Notes under the pieces: model-generated
What the model was told of the DNA's origin: nothing
What the model saw: only the letters and a program-made list of their open reading frames with translations
Database searches by the model: none
In this document: positions 43,130-52,395 of the stretch, in pieces
Layout of the letters: each line of letters starts with the position of its first letter
Position numbering within the stretch: the first letter of the stretch is position 1
DNA from: Lachnospiraceae bacterium
GTDB taxonomy: Bacteria > Bacillota > Clostridia > Lachnospirales > Lachnospiraceae
Assembly (NCBI GenBank): GCA_017441585.1
Contig: JAFRWW010000009.1
Span: 130,456 to 194,455, forward strand
Direction: 5' to 3'
DNA length: 64,000 nt
Made by a program: the position numbers and the translations under genes

Positions 43130-44104
43130 TTAATCCTGAACCACCAGTTCCTTATAGAATTCAGCATAATCCTTTCTGCCCTCCTTGGTGAACTGGATGG
43201 CGTTTCTGGGATGCTGGTTCAATACGCCCGTCATGAGATACTGCAGATCGTAGCCCCATACAGCCCCCTGGCTTCTGAGTTTCTCAATATGATCCTCGAT
43301 GAAGCAGATCACGGGGTATACATTATACTTGGGATTCTTAAGGAAGGAGAGCAAAAGCTCCATGGGGCAGTTCCCCGCGCCTCTTCCCATACCTGCATAT
43401 GAAGCGTCCAGGATATCCACGCCGTCGCCCACCGCCTCGGCGGTATTGGCAAAGGCCATCTGCAGATTGTTATGTGCATGTATGCCCAGGGTCTTGCCGT
43501 ATTTGTCAGCCACTTCCTTATAGGATTCCACCAGTCTGGCCATCTCCTCGGGATACATGGAACCATAGCTGTCCACTATGTAGATCACATCCACATCGGT
43601 CTGTGCCACTATCTCAAGAGCCGCCCTCAGATCACCCTCACGGGCCGTGGATATGGCCATTATGTTACAGCAGGTCTCATAGCCCTTGTCATGGATGTTC
43701 TGGATCATCTCCACAGCCGCAGGCATCTGATGGATGTAGGTGGCTACCCTGTACATATCCACGGGACTCTCGGCCCTGTCCGGTATGTCGCGCTTAAAAT
43801 TGGTCCTGCCCACATCTGCCATGACGGCAATCTTCAGATCCGTGTCATTATCTCCCACTATGCTTCGGATATACTCATCCTTACTGAACTTTGCAGGGCC
43901 GTATTTACTTTCATCAAACATGTCCCTGTCAGCCTTGTAGCCGAACTCCATGTAATCTACTCCGGCCTTTATATTTGCAAGATAAAGAGCTTTGACAAAC
44001 TCATCGGAGAAATAGAAATCATTTACCAGTCCTCCGTCTCTCATAGTGACATCCAGCACACGTACGCTCTCCCTGTAGTTCATCAGTTTTGCTATTTCTT
44101 TCAT
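43130..44104 (-). CDS. DRE-TIM metallolyase (HMGL-like aldolase)
   Basis: A 324-residue TIM-barrel enzyme related to 4-hydroxy-2-oxovalerate aldolase and HMG-CoA lyase, using a divalent metal for C-C bond lysis or formation. VLDVTMRDGG is the substrate and metal-binding signature (DxTxRDG), and GIHAHNNLQMAFA supplies the metal-binding HxH pair. There is no partner dehydrogenase or CoA-transferase nearby, so it is not a classical catabolic MhpE. The reaction is unknown. AGAGGTAGGAAG precedes the ATG. Preceded by the hairpin-rich gap. Confidence 0.85.
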   Translation of the reverse strand: MKEIAKLMNYRESVRVLDVTMRDGGLVNDFYFSDEFVKALYLANIKAGVDYMEFGYKADRDMFDESKYGPAKFSKDEYIRSIVGDNDTDLKIAVMADVGRTNFKRDIPDRAESPVDMYRVATYIHQMPAAVEMIQNIHDKGYETCCNIMAISTAREGDLRAALEIVAQTDVDVIYIVDSYGSMYPEEMARLVESYKEVADKYGKTLGIHAHNNLQMAFANTAEAVGDGVDILDASYAGMGRGAGNCPMELLLSFLKNPKYNVYPVICFIEDHIEKLRSQGAVWGYDLQYLMTGVLNQHPRNAIQFTKEGRKDYAEFYKELVVQD

Positions 44105-44199
44105 TTCTTCCTACCTCTTCTTTCTGAAAAACAACTTACATTATAATACATTTTCGCGGGTTTATCCACGAATTTTTTACTGAAATATACCGTCCGGTT

Positions 44200-44235
44200 C
44201 AGTGCATCGCTTTAAAGCGATAAAGCGATGCACTG
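44200..44235. repeat. 36-bp palindrome
   Basis: CAGTGCATCGCTTTA (44200-44214) and TAAAGCGATGCACTG (44221-44235) are perfect inverted repeats around AAGCGA. The inner TCGCTTTAAAGCGA is itself palindromic, so alternative foldings exist. It follows the T-tract of the terminator at 44236 on the minus strand. Confidence 0.85.
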
Positions 44236-44269
44236 TAAAAAAAATCCCCCGGCATCCTGCCGGGGGATT
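44236..44269 (-). terminator. Strong rho-independent terminator after the DUF3048 gene
   Basis: AATCCCCCGGC / GCCGGGGGATT (44243-44253, 44259-44269) with a five-base loop, followed on the minus strand by eight T residues. Confidence 0.92.
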
Positions 44270-44285
44270 ATGATTCATATCATAT

Positions 44286-44453
44286 TCTGCTCCCGATTTT
44301 TAATCGGGAGAGCCCATCCTTCATCCTAAGGGGCGCTAAACGTCCGGTGGACGTTTGATCAGCGCGGACCGAAGCGAAGCGTAGACCCACGAAGTGGGGG
44401 ATTCCTTAGGATATTGCTTTGAGCGACTTCAAAGATTCTCCGTCAGGAGAATC
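44286..44453. repeat. Family B repeat, extended copy
   Basis: Contains hairpin CTCCCGAT / ATCGGGAG followed by AGCCC (44290-44315), then ATCCTAAGG (44323) and CCTTAGGAT (to 44412) flanking CCCACGAAGTGGG, then TATTGCTTTGAG. Compared with 38824-38930 an extra segment of about 50 bases lies in the middle, itself with the hairpin AAACGTCCGGTGGACGTTT. Base changes on both sides of the stems keep pairing. GATTCTCCGTCAGGAGAATC closes the unit. Confidence 0.85.
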
Positions 44454-44465
44454 CTACTTCGATCA

Positions 44466-45593
44466 TCACTCAATGACTGTGTTGGGATAATCATCCTCCG
44501 GGATTATTGCTATATAGGTATGTCCTGTATTGATCTTCAGCTCGTTACCATCGGTATCGTAATACTTAGTATAGCTGATATCATCCGTATTGGTCCAGGT
44601 AATGGGAATGCACTTTCCGTTGGTGCAGTAATATCCGTCTCTGTTGGTCACGGGTGAAGTCTTGAACATCATGTATCCGTTGCTGTCAAATACCTGCATC
44701 TCGGCAGACAGAAGGATGACATTCTTAAAAGAGGTCTGCTCCTTGGTCTTGCCGTCCACATGGGCTGAACCATACTCTGAATACAGATACTTCTCGCTGC
44801 CCGAATCATAGGTAAGCTTTGACTTATTATGCTCAAAGGGAAGGGCGATGGTCTCTGCGGTAACTGCCTTTGAGTTATCGGACAGATCCACGGGCTTCTT
44901 CTCAGAAGCGAACTTAAAGTGTGAACCGCCCTGATAATACTGATCATACTCGGTAGAAATACCGCTGTTCTTGAAGTTCTTATCCAGGTCGCCGGGCAGG
45001 ATATACTCGGTAAACTCTCTGGACTTTCCGTTATTTACACGTGAAAACGTACCTGAGAAATGCTTTACGAAATCATTCTTCAGGAAAATGTCAATATAGA
45101 AAGGACCTCCGTCATGACAAACCACTGCACCGTACTCGGGCGCGATCTGAAGGTTAGTGGGACGTACGGATCTGATGGATCCCAGCTGCTCTATGCTGCC
45201 CCAGTCCTTGATGATGCACATAAGTCTCGTGATACCGCCGTTTGCATGGGAGTTGGTCATCTCATACACGATATCGCAGTCATTTACTCCGAAATGGTCA
45301 AGAGCCTTTACCTCATTGTCAACCATGGCTGCAATGGGACGCTGGTTTTTGAGTTCCTCGGGTATCCACTCATTGGTCAGCTCGGAACGATAATATCCTT
45401 CCCTGACCTCTTCCTCTTCTTCCTCTTCTTTCACTTCGGGTTCGGGCTCTTCCTTAGTCTCGGGTTCCGGATCCTCCAATGTGATGACGGGAGTCTCGGC
45501 AGTCTCTACTACCGGCTCCTCCTTCTTACAGCCTGACAGAAGCACTGTAGTAAACAATGCAGCCGTCAAAAGCATAACTACAGATTTTTTCAT
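44466..45593 (-). CDS. DUF3048-domain lipoprotein (YerB-like)
   Basis: A 375-residue surface lipoprotein. The signal peptide ends in LLSGC (Cys21), followed by an acidic linker (about 25-65, rich in E, P and V). The rest matches the DUF3048 layout: RPIAAMVDNEVKALDHFG, VYEMTNSHANGGITRLMC, GSIRSVRPTNLQIA, CHDGGPFYID, and a C-terminal domain with YMMFKTSPVTNRDGYYCTNGK. The family occurs widely in Firmicutes; its function is not established. GGAGG precedes the ATG. Confidence 0.9.
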   Translation of the reverse strand: MKKSVVMLLTAALFTTVLLSGCKKEEPVVETAETPVITLEDPEPETKEEPEPEVKEEEEEEEVREGYYRSELTNEWIPEELKNQRPIAAMVDNEVKALDHFGVNDCDIVYEMTNSHANGGITRLMCIIKDWGSIEQLGSIRSVRPTNLQIAPEYGAVVCHDGGPFYIDIFLKNDFVKHFSGTFSRVNNGKSREFTEYILPGDLDKNFKNSGISTEYDQYYQGGSHFKFASEKKPVDLSDNSKAVTAETIALPFEHNKSKLTYDSGSEKYLYSEYGSAHVDGKTKEQTSFKNVILLSAEMQVFDSNGYMMFKTSPVTNRDGYYCTNGKCIPITWTNTDDISYTKYYDTDGNELKINTGHTYIAIIPEDDYPNTVIE

Positions 45594-45637
45594 TTAAACT
45601 ACCTCCAAATTCACCTGTTTGTGAACACATAACGAAT

Positions 45638-45666
45638 ATATTAACATAATGTTTTTTATTTTTCAA
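45638..45666 (-). promoter_or_regulatory. Probable promoter of the DUF3048 gene
   Basis: TTGAAA (45661-45666) and TAATAT (45638-45643) on the minus strand, 17 bases apart, lie about 45 bases before the start codon and overlap the last codons of the glycosyltransferase gene. Confidence 0.45.
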
Positions 45667-46765
45667 GTACAGATTGTTCACATCCGGATTCCACGGATTC
45701 TTCGGATTTTTTGTTTTCATCCCTTTTTTCATCCTGTGTTTTTTCCGGCTCATCAAAATTTAACCTTCTTTCCTCCACCACCAGAGGTCTGTTGATGACA
45801 CGGGTATTTATATTGAGGATATATTCACCCAGAAGACCGATGAAAAACAGCTGCAGAGAGCCCAAAACGAAAACGCCTATGACCATGGGGGCATAACCTG
45901 CCGTGAACTGATGCCAATGGGTGAGTTTTAAGATCAGATATATAAGAGCTATCAGCAGGCTGACACCGGAACTTATGAAGCCCAGGAAGGTAGCCAGGCG
46001 CAAAAGTACCTTCGTATATGAAGTAATGGACAGCATGGCCGCATCATAAAGGGAATAAAAATTGTTATGGGTCTTTCCCGCACGGCGTTTTTTCTGTTCA
46101 TATTCTATTTCTTTTTTATTAAATCCATGTCCGTACTCGGCCACAATCCCCCGAAGGAACGGAGTGTTGTCATTCAGATTTCGCAGAAGATCGATAAATG
46201 TTTTATCATAAAGGCCAAAGCCCGTGAAATGCTCGATCATCTCCACATCCGACATCCCCCGGATCATCTTATAATACACCGATCTCATGAAGTAGATAAT
46301 GGGATTTTCCTTTGAACTGGTCTTTACTCCGCTGACTATACGGTGACCGTTTTCCCACTCTTTCACGAATACGGGGATCAGCTCCACCGGGTCCTGAAAA
46401 TCACAGCACATGGAGATGGTACAATCTCCGTCAGTCCGGCACATTCCATAAAAAGGTGAATTGAACTGGCCAAAATTTGCCATATTCAGGATAGCCTTCA
46501 CCTTTTTGTTCTTTGCGCAGATCTCTTCCAGCTTTTTCCTGGTACCGTCGGTGGAACAGTTGTCTATGAACAACAGCTCATAATCATAGGCCGGCAGCTC
46601 TTTTTCCATCAGAGAGCACACAGCCTCGCTCATGGGCACCACATTTTCCACCTCGTTATAACAGGGGATCATCACAGATATCTTCTTCCCGTTCTTTTGT
46701 ACCGGAAGTTCTTTTGCGATCTTTGCCGTCCCCTTATCAATCTTATCATTTTTCTTTCTGCTCAT
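45656..46765 (-). CDS. Family 2 glycosyltransferase, polyprenyl-phosphate type
   Basis: A 369-residue GT2 enzyme of the DPM1/GtrB/ArnC group, which moves a sugar from a nucleotide onto undecaprenyl phosphate at the inner face of the membrane. Motifs: MIPCYNEVENV, FIDNCSTDGTRKK, and the DxD-like SMCCDFQDP. Two C-terminal helices (about 245-270 and 285-310) anchor it. A highly charged Lys/Glu-rich tail follows. GAGGTTTTTTC precedes the ATG. It lies directly downstream of a second glycosyltransferase gene; both probably serve surface polysaccharide. Confidence 0.92.
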   Translation of the reverse strand: MSRKKNDKIDKGTAKIAKELPVQKNGKKISVMIPCYNEVENVVPMSEAVCSLMEKELPAYDYELLFIDNCSTDGTRKKLEEICAKNKKVKAILNMANFGQFNSPFYGMCRTDGDCTISMCCDFQDPVELIPVFVKEWENGHRIVSGVKTSSKENPIIYFMRSVYYKMIRGMSDVEMIEHFTGFGLYDKTFIDLLRNLNDNTPFLRGIVAEYGHGFNKKEIEYEQKKRRAGKTHNNFYSLYDAAMLSITSYTKVLLRLATFLGFISSGVSLLIALIYLILKLTHWHQFTAGYAPMVIGVFVLGSLQLFFIGLLGEYILNINTRVINRPLVVEERRLNFDEPEKTQDEKRDENKKSEESVESGCEQSVLEK

Positions 46766-46788
46766 GAAAAAACCTCAAATATATAAGC

Positions 46789-47928
46789 TTACTTAAAAAG
46801 CCTGCGTTTAATAATACTGACACCATACTTTGCCTTAAATGCTCTGTAGTTATATAAATACTTATCCGTCTCGTCGGGGATCACAGGGGATGATCCTCCG
46901 CCGGTGACATCCATATCTATGAGAAAAAAATCATTTCCGCTTATATCCTCTGAGATATTTGCATCTATGGGCCTTAATGATCTGCCGTAGGTCTTTAAAA
47001 GCTTTCCCTTGCCATCATAGCGGCAGGTCAGATACAGACCGCTCTCGGGAGCTCCCTTTGCCCCGTACAGATCGATGCGGATGTCCCTGTCAAAAAGCGA
47101 TGGCAGATATGCATTTTCAAAAAAGGCATCATACACACTCACTGAATCCGAGAGAGATGAAAAATCATAAGAATCCCCTACCGGTCCCCGGTAAAGGGGA
47201 ACCTGCAGGTCACAGCACTGTCCCACGGCGTGGGTGCCCTCATCACCGAAATTGGTGGTGCGGCTCACTCTCGGATAGAGAAAGTATTTATCCTCCTGTA
47301 CCACATATCTGATAAAATATTTAAGCCAGGATTTTTCATCCGACCAGGACCTGACAAAAGCCGGCACCGAATCGGGAAAAGGCGTATTGTCATTTTTGTC
47401 AAACCATTCCTTAAACGCGCTCCACTGGGATGCGGTATATGCCTGCCCCCAGGAGGAGGCAAACTGGAAATACCAGTTGTCGGCTCCGTCGTCTACAGCC
47501 TCAAAGGGCTCTCTCACATGGACGTTCAAAAGGTGGTTATATAAGGAAACACCTGCGATCCGTCCTGCATCCTCTCCCTTCTCACTATGTTCAATGGCCG
47601 CCATGGCAAAATAATAAAAATCCCGGGCCACATACAGGTCATCCTCCAAAATTATGGCACTGCCATATTCCATGGCATAAGAAGAACAAAGAAGCACGTG
47701 TTTTTTAAGCCCCAGTGGTTCGGGGCGATGTATCACTTTCTTTTCTCCGTGCTTCCAGTCAAAGTCATCGGCCACCGTTTTAACCTCTTTTGCTCCTCCT
47801 GCGTCTATGCTGATGATGAGGGTCACCCCTTCATCAGGGTATGAGGCGCGTTCAATTGATTTAAGAAGGCGTTTTAACGGCTCGGCTCTGTTGTATGCGA
47901 TTATTACTATTGCGGGGTGTATCGCCAT
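46789..47928 (-). CDS. Glycosyltransferase family 2-like protein
   Basis: About 379 residues, soluble. The N-terminal GT-A fold shows PAIVIIAYNRAEPLKRLLKS, a strand ending in SIDAGG, and the metal-binding AIILEDDLYVARDF near residue 95 (EDD). The C-terminal half (DKYFLYPRVSRTTNFGDEGTHA onwards) is typical of GT-A enzymes that act on surface glycans; the pattern also recalls the GnT-I group (GT13). The start at 47928 has AAAGAG upstream; an earlier ATG at 47955 is less likely. Acceptor and donor unknown. Confidence 0.83.
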   Translation of the reverse strand: MAIHPAIVIIAYNRAEPLKRLLKSIERASYPDEGVTLIISIDAGGAKEVKTVADDFDWKHGEKKVIHRPEPLGLKKHVLLCSSYAMEYGSAIILEDDLYVARDFYYFAMAAIEHSEKGEDAGRIAGVSLYNHLLNVHVREPFEAVDDGADNWYFQFASSWGQAYTASQWSAFKEWFDKNDNTPFPDSVPAFVRSWSDEKSWLKYFIRYVVQEDKYFLYPRVSRTTNFGDEGTHAVGQCCDLQVPLYRGPVGDSYDFSSLSDSVSVYDAFFENAYLPSLFDRDIRIDLYGAKGAPESGLYLTCRYDGKGKLLKTYGRSLRPIDANISEDISGNDFFLIDMDVTGGGSSPVIPDETDKYLYNYRAFKAKYGVSIIKRRLFK

Positions 47929-47941
47929 TTTTACTCTTTCA

Positions 47942-47974
47942 AGATCCTTCGTCACTTCGTTCCTCAGGATGACA
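47942..47974. repeat. Family A repeat, well-preserved copy
   Basis: AGATCCTTCG..TTCCTCAGGATGACA lies in the gap between the exporter gene pair and the glycosyltransferase gene; almost identical to 4505-4535. Confidence 0.85.
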
Positions 47975-48016
47975 TTCTTTCAACATTCCATTATTTCAGA
48001 TCATCAGTCAGCCGGC

Positions 48017-50206
48017 TCAAGCCGTCTGCTCCACCATCTGGCGCCTGACCAGTTCTGCGAAGAGCCCGTTCTTTTCCATCAGTTCTTCATAGGTTCCGTT
48101 TTCCACTATATGGCCCTTTTCCATCACCACTATCCTGTTGCAGTTTTTGATGGTGGACAGCCTGTGGGCTATGACTATCCTGGTACACTTAAGGGAATCC
48201 AGGGAGTCGGACACTATCTTCTGGGTGATATTGTCAAGGGCACTGGTGGCCTCATCAAACATGAGGATCTTGGGCTTGGGAGCTATGGCGCGGGCTATCA
48301 TGATGCGTTGCTTTTGACCGCCGGAGAATCCGCCCTGGCCCTCGGATATGATAGTCTGCATACCCATGGGCATACGCCTGATATCCTCTGCCATGCCCGC
48401 CATCTCGGCGGCCTCCCAGGCATCTTCCTCCGTGAGCTGGGGAGCGGATATCACTATGTTTGAATATATGTTTCCGGCGAAGAGCTTGCCGTCCTGCATC
48501 ACGGTTCCTATCTTTTGTCTCACGCTCCTGGCGTCCAGCGACTGCAGATCCTTGCCGTCATAGTATACGCTTCCGTGCTGGGGCTTTTCGAATCCCAGCA
48601 TCAGTCTCATGAGAGTGGATTTGCCGCAGCCAGTCTCACCTACTATGGCCACATACTCGCCGGGTCTTATCTTAAGACTCAGATCATTGAGCACGAGAGG
48701 CAGATCCGGACCGTAGGCAAAAGTCACATTATTAAGCTCCACGGCGCCTGATATGGATCTGACCAGTTCCCTGTCTTCGGAGATCTCGGGAGCGGCATTC
48801 AGTATAGGCTGGGTGATATCCAGCGTAGGCTTTATGGAAGCTATCATGGTAGCCATCAGAGCCGCCGATGAAAAAGTGGATGTCAATATGGCGTAGGCTG
48901 CATTAAATGCAAAATACTGTCCCACCGAAATCCCGTTCTTTATGGCCAGGAAATACATCACCAACGTTCCCACCAGTGAAATGGCCAGTATGATGGTGGC
49001 GTTGAGCTTTACAAAAAGAGGCGGATTATAGCGCTTCTGCGCCTCGGTCTTATAAAGCTTTGCCCATCTGGCAAAGGCCCTGTGTTCTGCTCCCGCCAGC
49101 CTGATCTTCCTGATACCGGATATGAGGGCATAGGTCATACCGCTTTCCTTAGCCTCGGTAAACATGATCTCCCTGGATCTGCGCATATTAAATATGATAG
49201 TGGCCACCGACACCACCACTGTGAGGGTGGTGGTACACAGCGCAGGCACCAGAAGGGGACCGGCGTTCTCCGCGATCTGGGATATATACATCAGCGAAAA
49301 GACAGAAGTGGAAAAAAGGGAAAGAGCCACATCCACTATATTGGACACCAGATCATCCACCTGCTGCACTCTGTCCGATAGTTCGCCGGCACTGTATTGC
49401 TTAAAAAATGACGGAGGAAGGGATAACATCCTCATCATGGCTGCCGAGGACACGTTAAATCTCATCTGAGTTTCTATACGTCCCTCAATCCAGTTATATA
49501 TAAGTCCCCAAGTGGTCTTGAAGATGATGGCCACCACAGTGAATACGCCAAGAGCTATCACCGCCACTTCCGACCAGTCAACAGTCAACAGTTCTTCAGA
49601 GAACAGTGCTTCCACTACATCTACCAAAAGCACTCCGAGACTGGTTTCCATGGAAAGGAACAGAAAATACATTAGAAGGTCTATTATCCTTATGTTTTCA
49701 AGTATATATCTGATCAGACTCTTAAGAGTCACAGGACCCACGGGAAAGGGTTTGTAAAAAGCCACCGCCTCGCTGTCTATCTTTTTTTCATTAAAACGGT
49801 TTACCCTCACATATTTGCCGGTGACGGAATCATAGTACTTATATCCGAAAGGGACGGCGGGGATCAGGGCCACCACCCTGTCGCCGATCTTTGAGAGCAT
49901 CACCACGTTCTCTTTTTTGCGCCACTTTTCACCCAGGGTGATGGTACGGCTCATGATCCCATGGGGCCTTAACTGATAGTCCAGCACATGTTCCATATCG
50001 GACAATCCCTCAGGTAGTTCTCTGGCCTTGATATGAAAATAGCGCAATATCTGGCTTATGGCGTCATTAGCCATCTCCAGGGAGTCTCTCTCCTTGGTGA
50101 TACTTCCCCTACCTACTACAGCCTCGGCCAGATCCAGAAAGGAATCCTCGAAATCCTCTCTGTCCTTGTTTTTTCTCTGTTTTATCTGTTCGTCAAACCA
50201 ACCCAT
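48017..50206 (-). CDS. NHLP-type bacteriocin export ABC transporter, permease/ATPase
   Basis: About 729 residues. The N-terminal 170 residues form a non-peptidase cytoplasmic domain (IMSRTITLGEKWRKKENVV region), then about six helices, then an ATPase with Walker A VGETGCGKST, signature FSGGQKQR and Walker B ILMFDEATSALD. The arrangement matches the second subunit of NHLP systems, which export peptides with nitrile-hydratase-like leaders. The start is GTG 50212 or ATG 50206; either overlaps or abuts the peptidase partner (GTGA). No precursor or modifying enzyme is in the window. Confidence 0.9.
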   Translation of the reverse strand: MGWFDEQIKQRKNKDREDFEDSFLDLAEAVVGRGSITKERDSLEMANDAISQILRYFHIKARELPEGLSDMEHVLDYQLRPHGIMSRTITLGEKWRKKENVVMLSKIGDRVVALIPAVPFGYKYYDSVTGKYVRVNRFNEKKIDSEAVAFYKPFPVGPVTLKSLIRYILENIRIIDLLMYFLFLSMETSLGVLLVDVVEALFSEELLTVDWSEVAVIALGVFTVVAIIFKTTWGLIYNWIEGRIETQMRFNVSSAAMMRMLSLPPSFFKQYSAGELSDRVQQVDDLVSNIVDVALSLFSTSVFSLMYISQIAENAGPLLVPALCTTTLTVVVSVATIIFNMRRSREIMFTEAKESGMTYALISGIRKIRLAGAEHRAFARWAKLYKTEAQKRYNPPLFVKLNATIILAISLVGTLVMYFLAIKNGISVGQYFAFNAAYAILTSTFSSAALMATMIASIKPTLDITQPILNAAPEISEDRELVRSISGAVELNNVTFAYGPDLPLVLNDLSLKIRPGEYVAIVGETGCGKSTLMRLMLGFEKPQHGSVYYDGKDLQSLDARSVRQKIGTVMQDGKLFAGNIYSNIVISAPQLTEEDAWEAAEMAGMAEDIRRMPMGMQTIISEGQGGFSGGQKQRIMIARAIAPKPKILMFDEATSALDNITQKIVSDSLDSLKCTRIVIAHRLSTIKNCNRIVVMEKGHIVENGTYEELMEKNGLFAELVRRQMVEQTA

Positions 50207-50208
50207 GA

Positions 50209-52395
50209 TCACTCACTGCTAACCAATTCATTATAATATTCACAACTCTTCATCAATTCCTCGTGGGTGCCTCTGGCCACCACTTCTCCATCATCCAGGA
50301 CTATGATCTCATCGCAGTCCCTGATGGTGGACAGCCTGTGGGCCACCACTATACAGGTTACGCCCCTGTCCCTGATGGACTTCATGACTCTGTACTCTGT
50401 CTTAGCGTCCAGGGCACTGGTGGCTTCATCCATGATCACTATGGTGGGATCCTGTGCCAGTACCCTGGCGATCTCCAGCCTCTGTCTCTGGCCTCCGGAA
50501 AGGTTTTTGCCATTCTCCGACAGTTTATGGTTATAGCCGCCGTCACGTTTCATGATATCCTCATGTATGGACGCATCCCTGGCAGCCATTATCATTTCAA
50601 AATCCGCGATGGTGGAATCCCACATCTTTATATTATTGGCTATGGTGTCCTCAAAGATTATGATCTCCTGGTCCACCACACTGACTGAACCGGTGAAGAC
50701 GCCGTGGTCTATCTCATCTATGCTCTTACCGTCAAAGAGTATCTCACCGCTCCAGGGCCTGTACAGACCCGAAATAAGATTGGTAAGTGTGCTCTTGCCA
50801 CAGCCCGAAGCGCCCACGAAGGCCACGGAAGATCCGGGTTTTAACTCCATAGAAAAATCACTGATCAGTGGTCTTGCAAACTTTGAATAACCGAATGTAA
50901 CGTTCTTAAGCGAGACCTGACCCGAAAGCTTCTCATATTCCGTATTATCATCGCTCAATTCAAGTCTTTCACAGGACTTATCGATGGGATATTTCATCAC
51001 GTCTTCTATCCTCTCCATCTGAGAGCGCATTTCCTGTATGTCCGTGCCCGCGCCTATGAGGGAGTTAAGGGGTGACATGAAGGAAGACAGATAACCCTGG
51101 AAGGCAAAGATCATACCTGCCGTGAACTGTCCCCGGATCATAAGACCCACGCCCACAAAGAGGACGGCGTAGCTTGATATATCGGTTATTATCTTGGGAA
51201 TGGCACTATAGCGCAGTTCCAGGGAAAGAGCCTTGAGGTTCTGGGAATTCACCGAGTCATGATAGAAGGCCCATCTCTGAAAAAAACCGTTTTCGGCACC
51301 GCTGGCTTTGATGGTCTCTATCATCTCTATGCCCGATACGGTGGTGGAGTCCAAAAGACCCTCATCCCTGAGCATTACACGGCTCACATTCAGTTTTCTC
51401 TCAGCAGCTATTCTGGCGGCGATAAAATTGATAAATATGCCGCCTACGCCCACTGCCGTCAAAAAGGGGGAATACCTTAACATGACCACCAGATAGAAAA
51501 TAGTCATGCACACATTAAGTACTATGGGAGCCAGTTTTCCCATCAACTGATTGGCGATTGTAGTATGAAGCATCTGCCTCTGCTGTATATCACCGGCCAG
51601 ACGCTGTGAGAAAAAGCTCATGGGCAGACGGAGCACCCTCCAGATATAGGAACTGGAACCATACACCGTCATCTTGCCCTCAAGCCTGAGCATGTATATA
51701 TCCTTAAGATAGGAGCATACCAGCTGAATAGCTATGATGAGCAGCATGGTCATGCAAAAATCATATAACAGGGAATCATTTTTGCCCGGCAGCATATAAT
51801 CCATAAAAAATCTGGATACACCGTTATTCATGATGCCGGCCAGGGAAATGATGCCCGTTATGATCACAGAAAATACAGCAGCCGGAATGGCTCCCTTCAT
51901 AGTCTTTTTGATATATCCCGTCATGCCTGCTCTCTTGCCGCCGGGTTCGAAATTCTCACCGGGCACCAGGCGCAGACATATACCGGAATAGCCTTCTTTA
52001 AACTCATTCCGGCTCATGACCACCAAGCCTCTGGCAGGGTCGTTTATGTATACTTTGTTCCCCTTGAATCCGTCCACCACCACAAAGTGGTTATACTCCC
52101 AATGGGCAATGCAAGGGAGATCAAACTCTCCCGTGAAGATAGCATCCGCTTCCATACGAAAGCCCGAGGCTTCCATACCATAGCCCCTGGCCGCACGCAG
52201 CACATTGCGGGCGTTGGAGCCGTCCCTGGATACGCCGCAGTCCTCTCTGGCCTGCTCCAGTGGTATCCATCTGCCGTAATATGAAAGGATCATGGCCATG
52301 GAAGCGGCGCCGCACTCCAGCGCCTCCATCTGCATGATCACAGGCACCTTTGCGACACCTTTTTTTACAGGTTTTTTAATCTTAACAGAACTCAT
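50209..52395 (-). CDS. NHLP-type bacteriocin export ABC transporter with C39 peptidase
   Basis: A 728-residue exporter that cuts the leader of a peptide and pumps out the core. The N-terminal C39 domain (about 15-145) has the catalytic Cys28 in MEALECGAAS, His103 in YNHFVVVDGF and the Asp in INDPARG, so it should be active. Six membrane helices follow, then an ATPase: VGASGCGKST, LSGGQRQRLEIARV, VIMDEATSALD. It forms an overlapping pair with the permease/ATPase gene and overlaps rarA by four bases. The HlyD-like third component usual in these systems is absent. Confidence 0.92.
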   Translation of the reverse strand: MSSVKIKKPVKKGVAKVPVIMQMEALECGAASMAMILSYYGRWIPLEQAREDCGVSRDGSNARNVLRAARGYGMEASGFRMEADAIFTGEFDLPCIAHWEYNHFVVVDGFKGNKVYINDPARGLVVMSRNEFKEGYSGICLRLVPGENFEPGGKRAGMTGYIKKTMKGAIPAAVFSVIITGIISLAGIMNNGVSRFFMDYMLPGKNDSLLYDFCMTMLLIIAIQLVCSYLKDIYMLRLEGKMTVYGSSSYIWRVLRLPMSFFSQRLAGDIQQRQMLHTTIANQLMGKLAPIVLNVCMTIFYLVVMLRYSPFLTAVGVGGIFINFIAARIAAERKLNVSRVMLRDEGLLDSTTVSGIEMIETIKASGAENGFFQRWAFYHDSVNSQNLKALSLELRYSAIPKIITDISSYAVLFVGVGLMIRGQFTAGMIFAFQGYLSSFMSPLNSLIGAGTDIQEMRSQMERIEDVMKYPIDKSCERLELSDDNTEYEKLSGQVSLKNVTFGYSKFARPLISDFSMELKPGSSVAFVGASGCGKSTLTNLISGLYRPWSGEILFDGKSIDEIDHGVFTGSVSVVDQEIIIFEDTIANNIKMWDSTIADFEMIMAARDASIHEDIMKRDGGYNHKLSENGKNLSGGQRQRLEIARVLAQDPTIVIMDEATSALDAKTEYRVMKSIRDRGVTCIVVAHRLSTIRDCDEIIVLDDGEVVARGTHEELMKSCEYYNELVSSE

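Larger units (their letters stand above)
44105..44465. other. Hairpin- and repeat-filled gap without a gene
   Basis: This 361-base gap between two minus-strand genes holds a 36-base palindrome, a strong terminator and a long family B repeat, listed separately. No ORF with a ribosome binding site was seen. The stretch 44105-44199 shows nothing clear apart from AT-rich sequence that may hold the promoter of the aldolase gene. Confidence 0.7.

Noticed and set aside
43472-44146. Plus-strand ORF of 224 codons opposite the aldolase gene
   Set aside because: No ribosome binding site or family features; the minus strand encodes a clear DRE-TIM enzyme.
47807-48463. Plus-strand ORF of 218 codons across the exporter gene end
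   Set aside because: Opposite the conserved ABC ATPase motifs; translation shows no known features.
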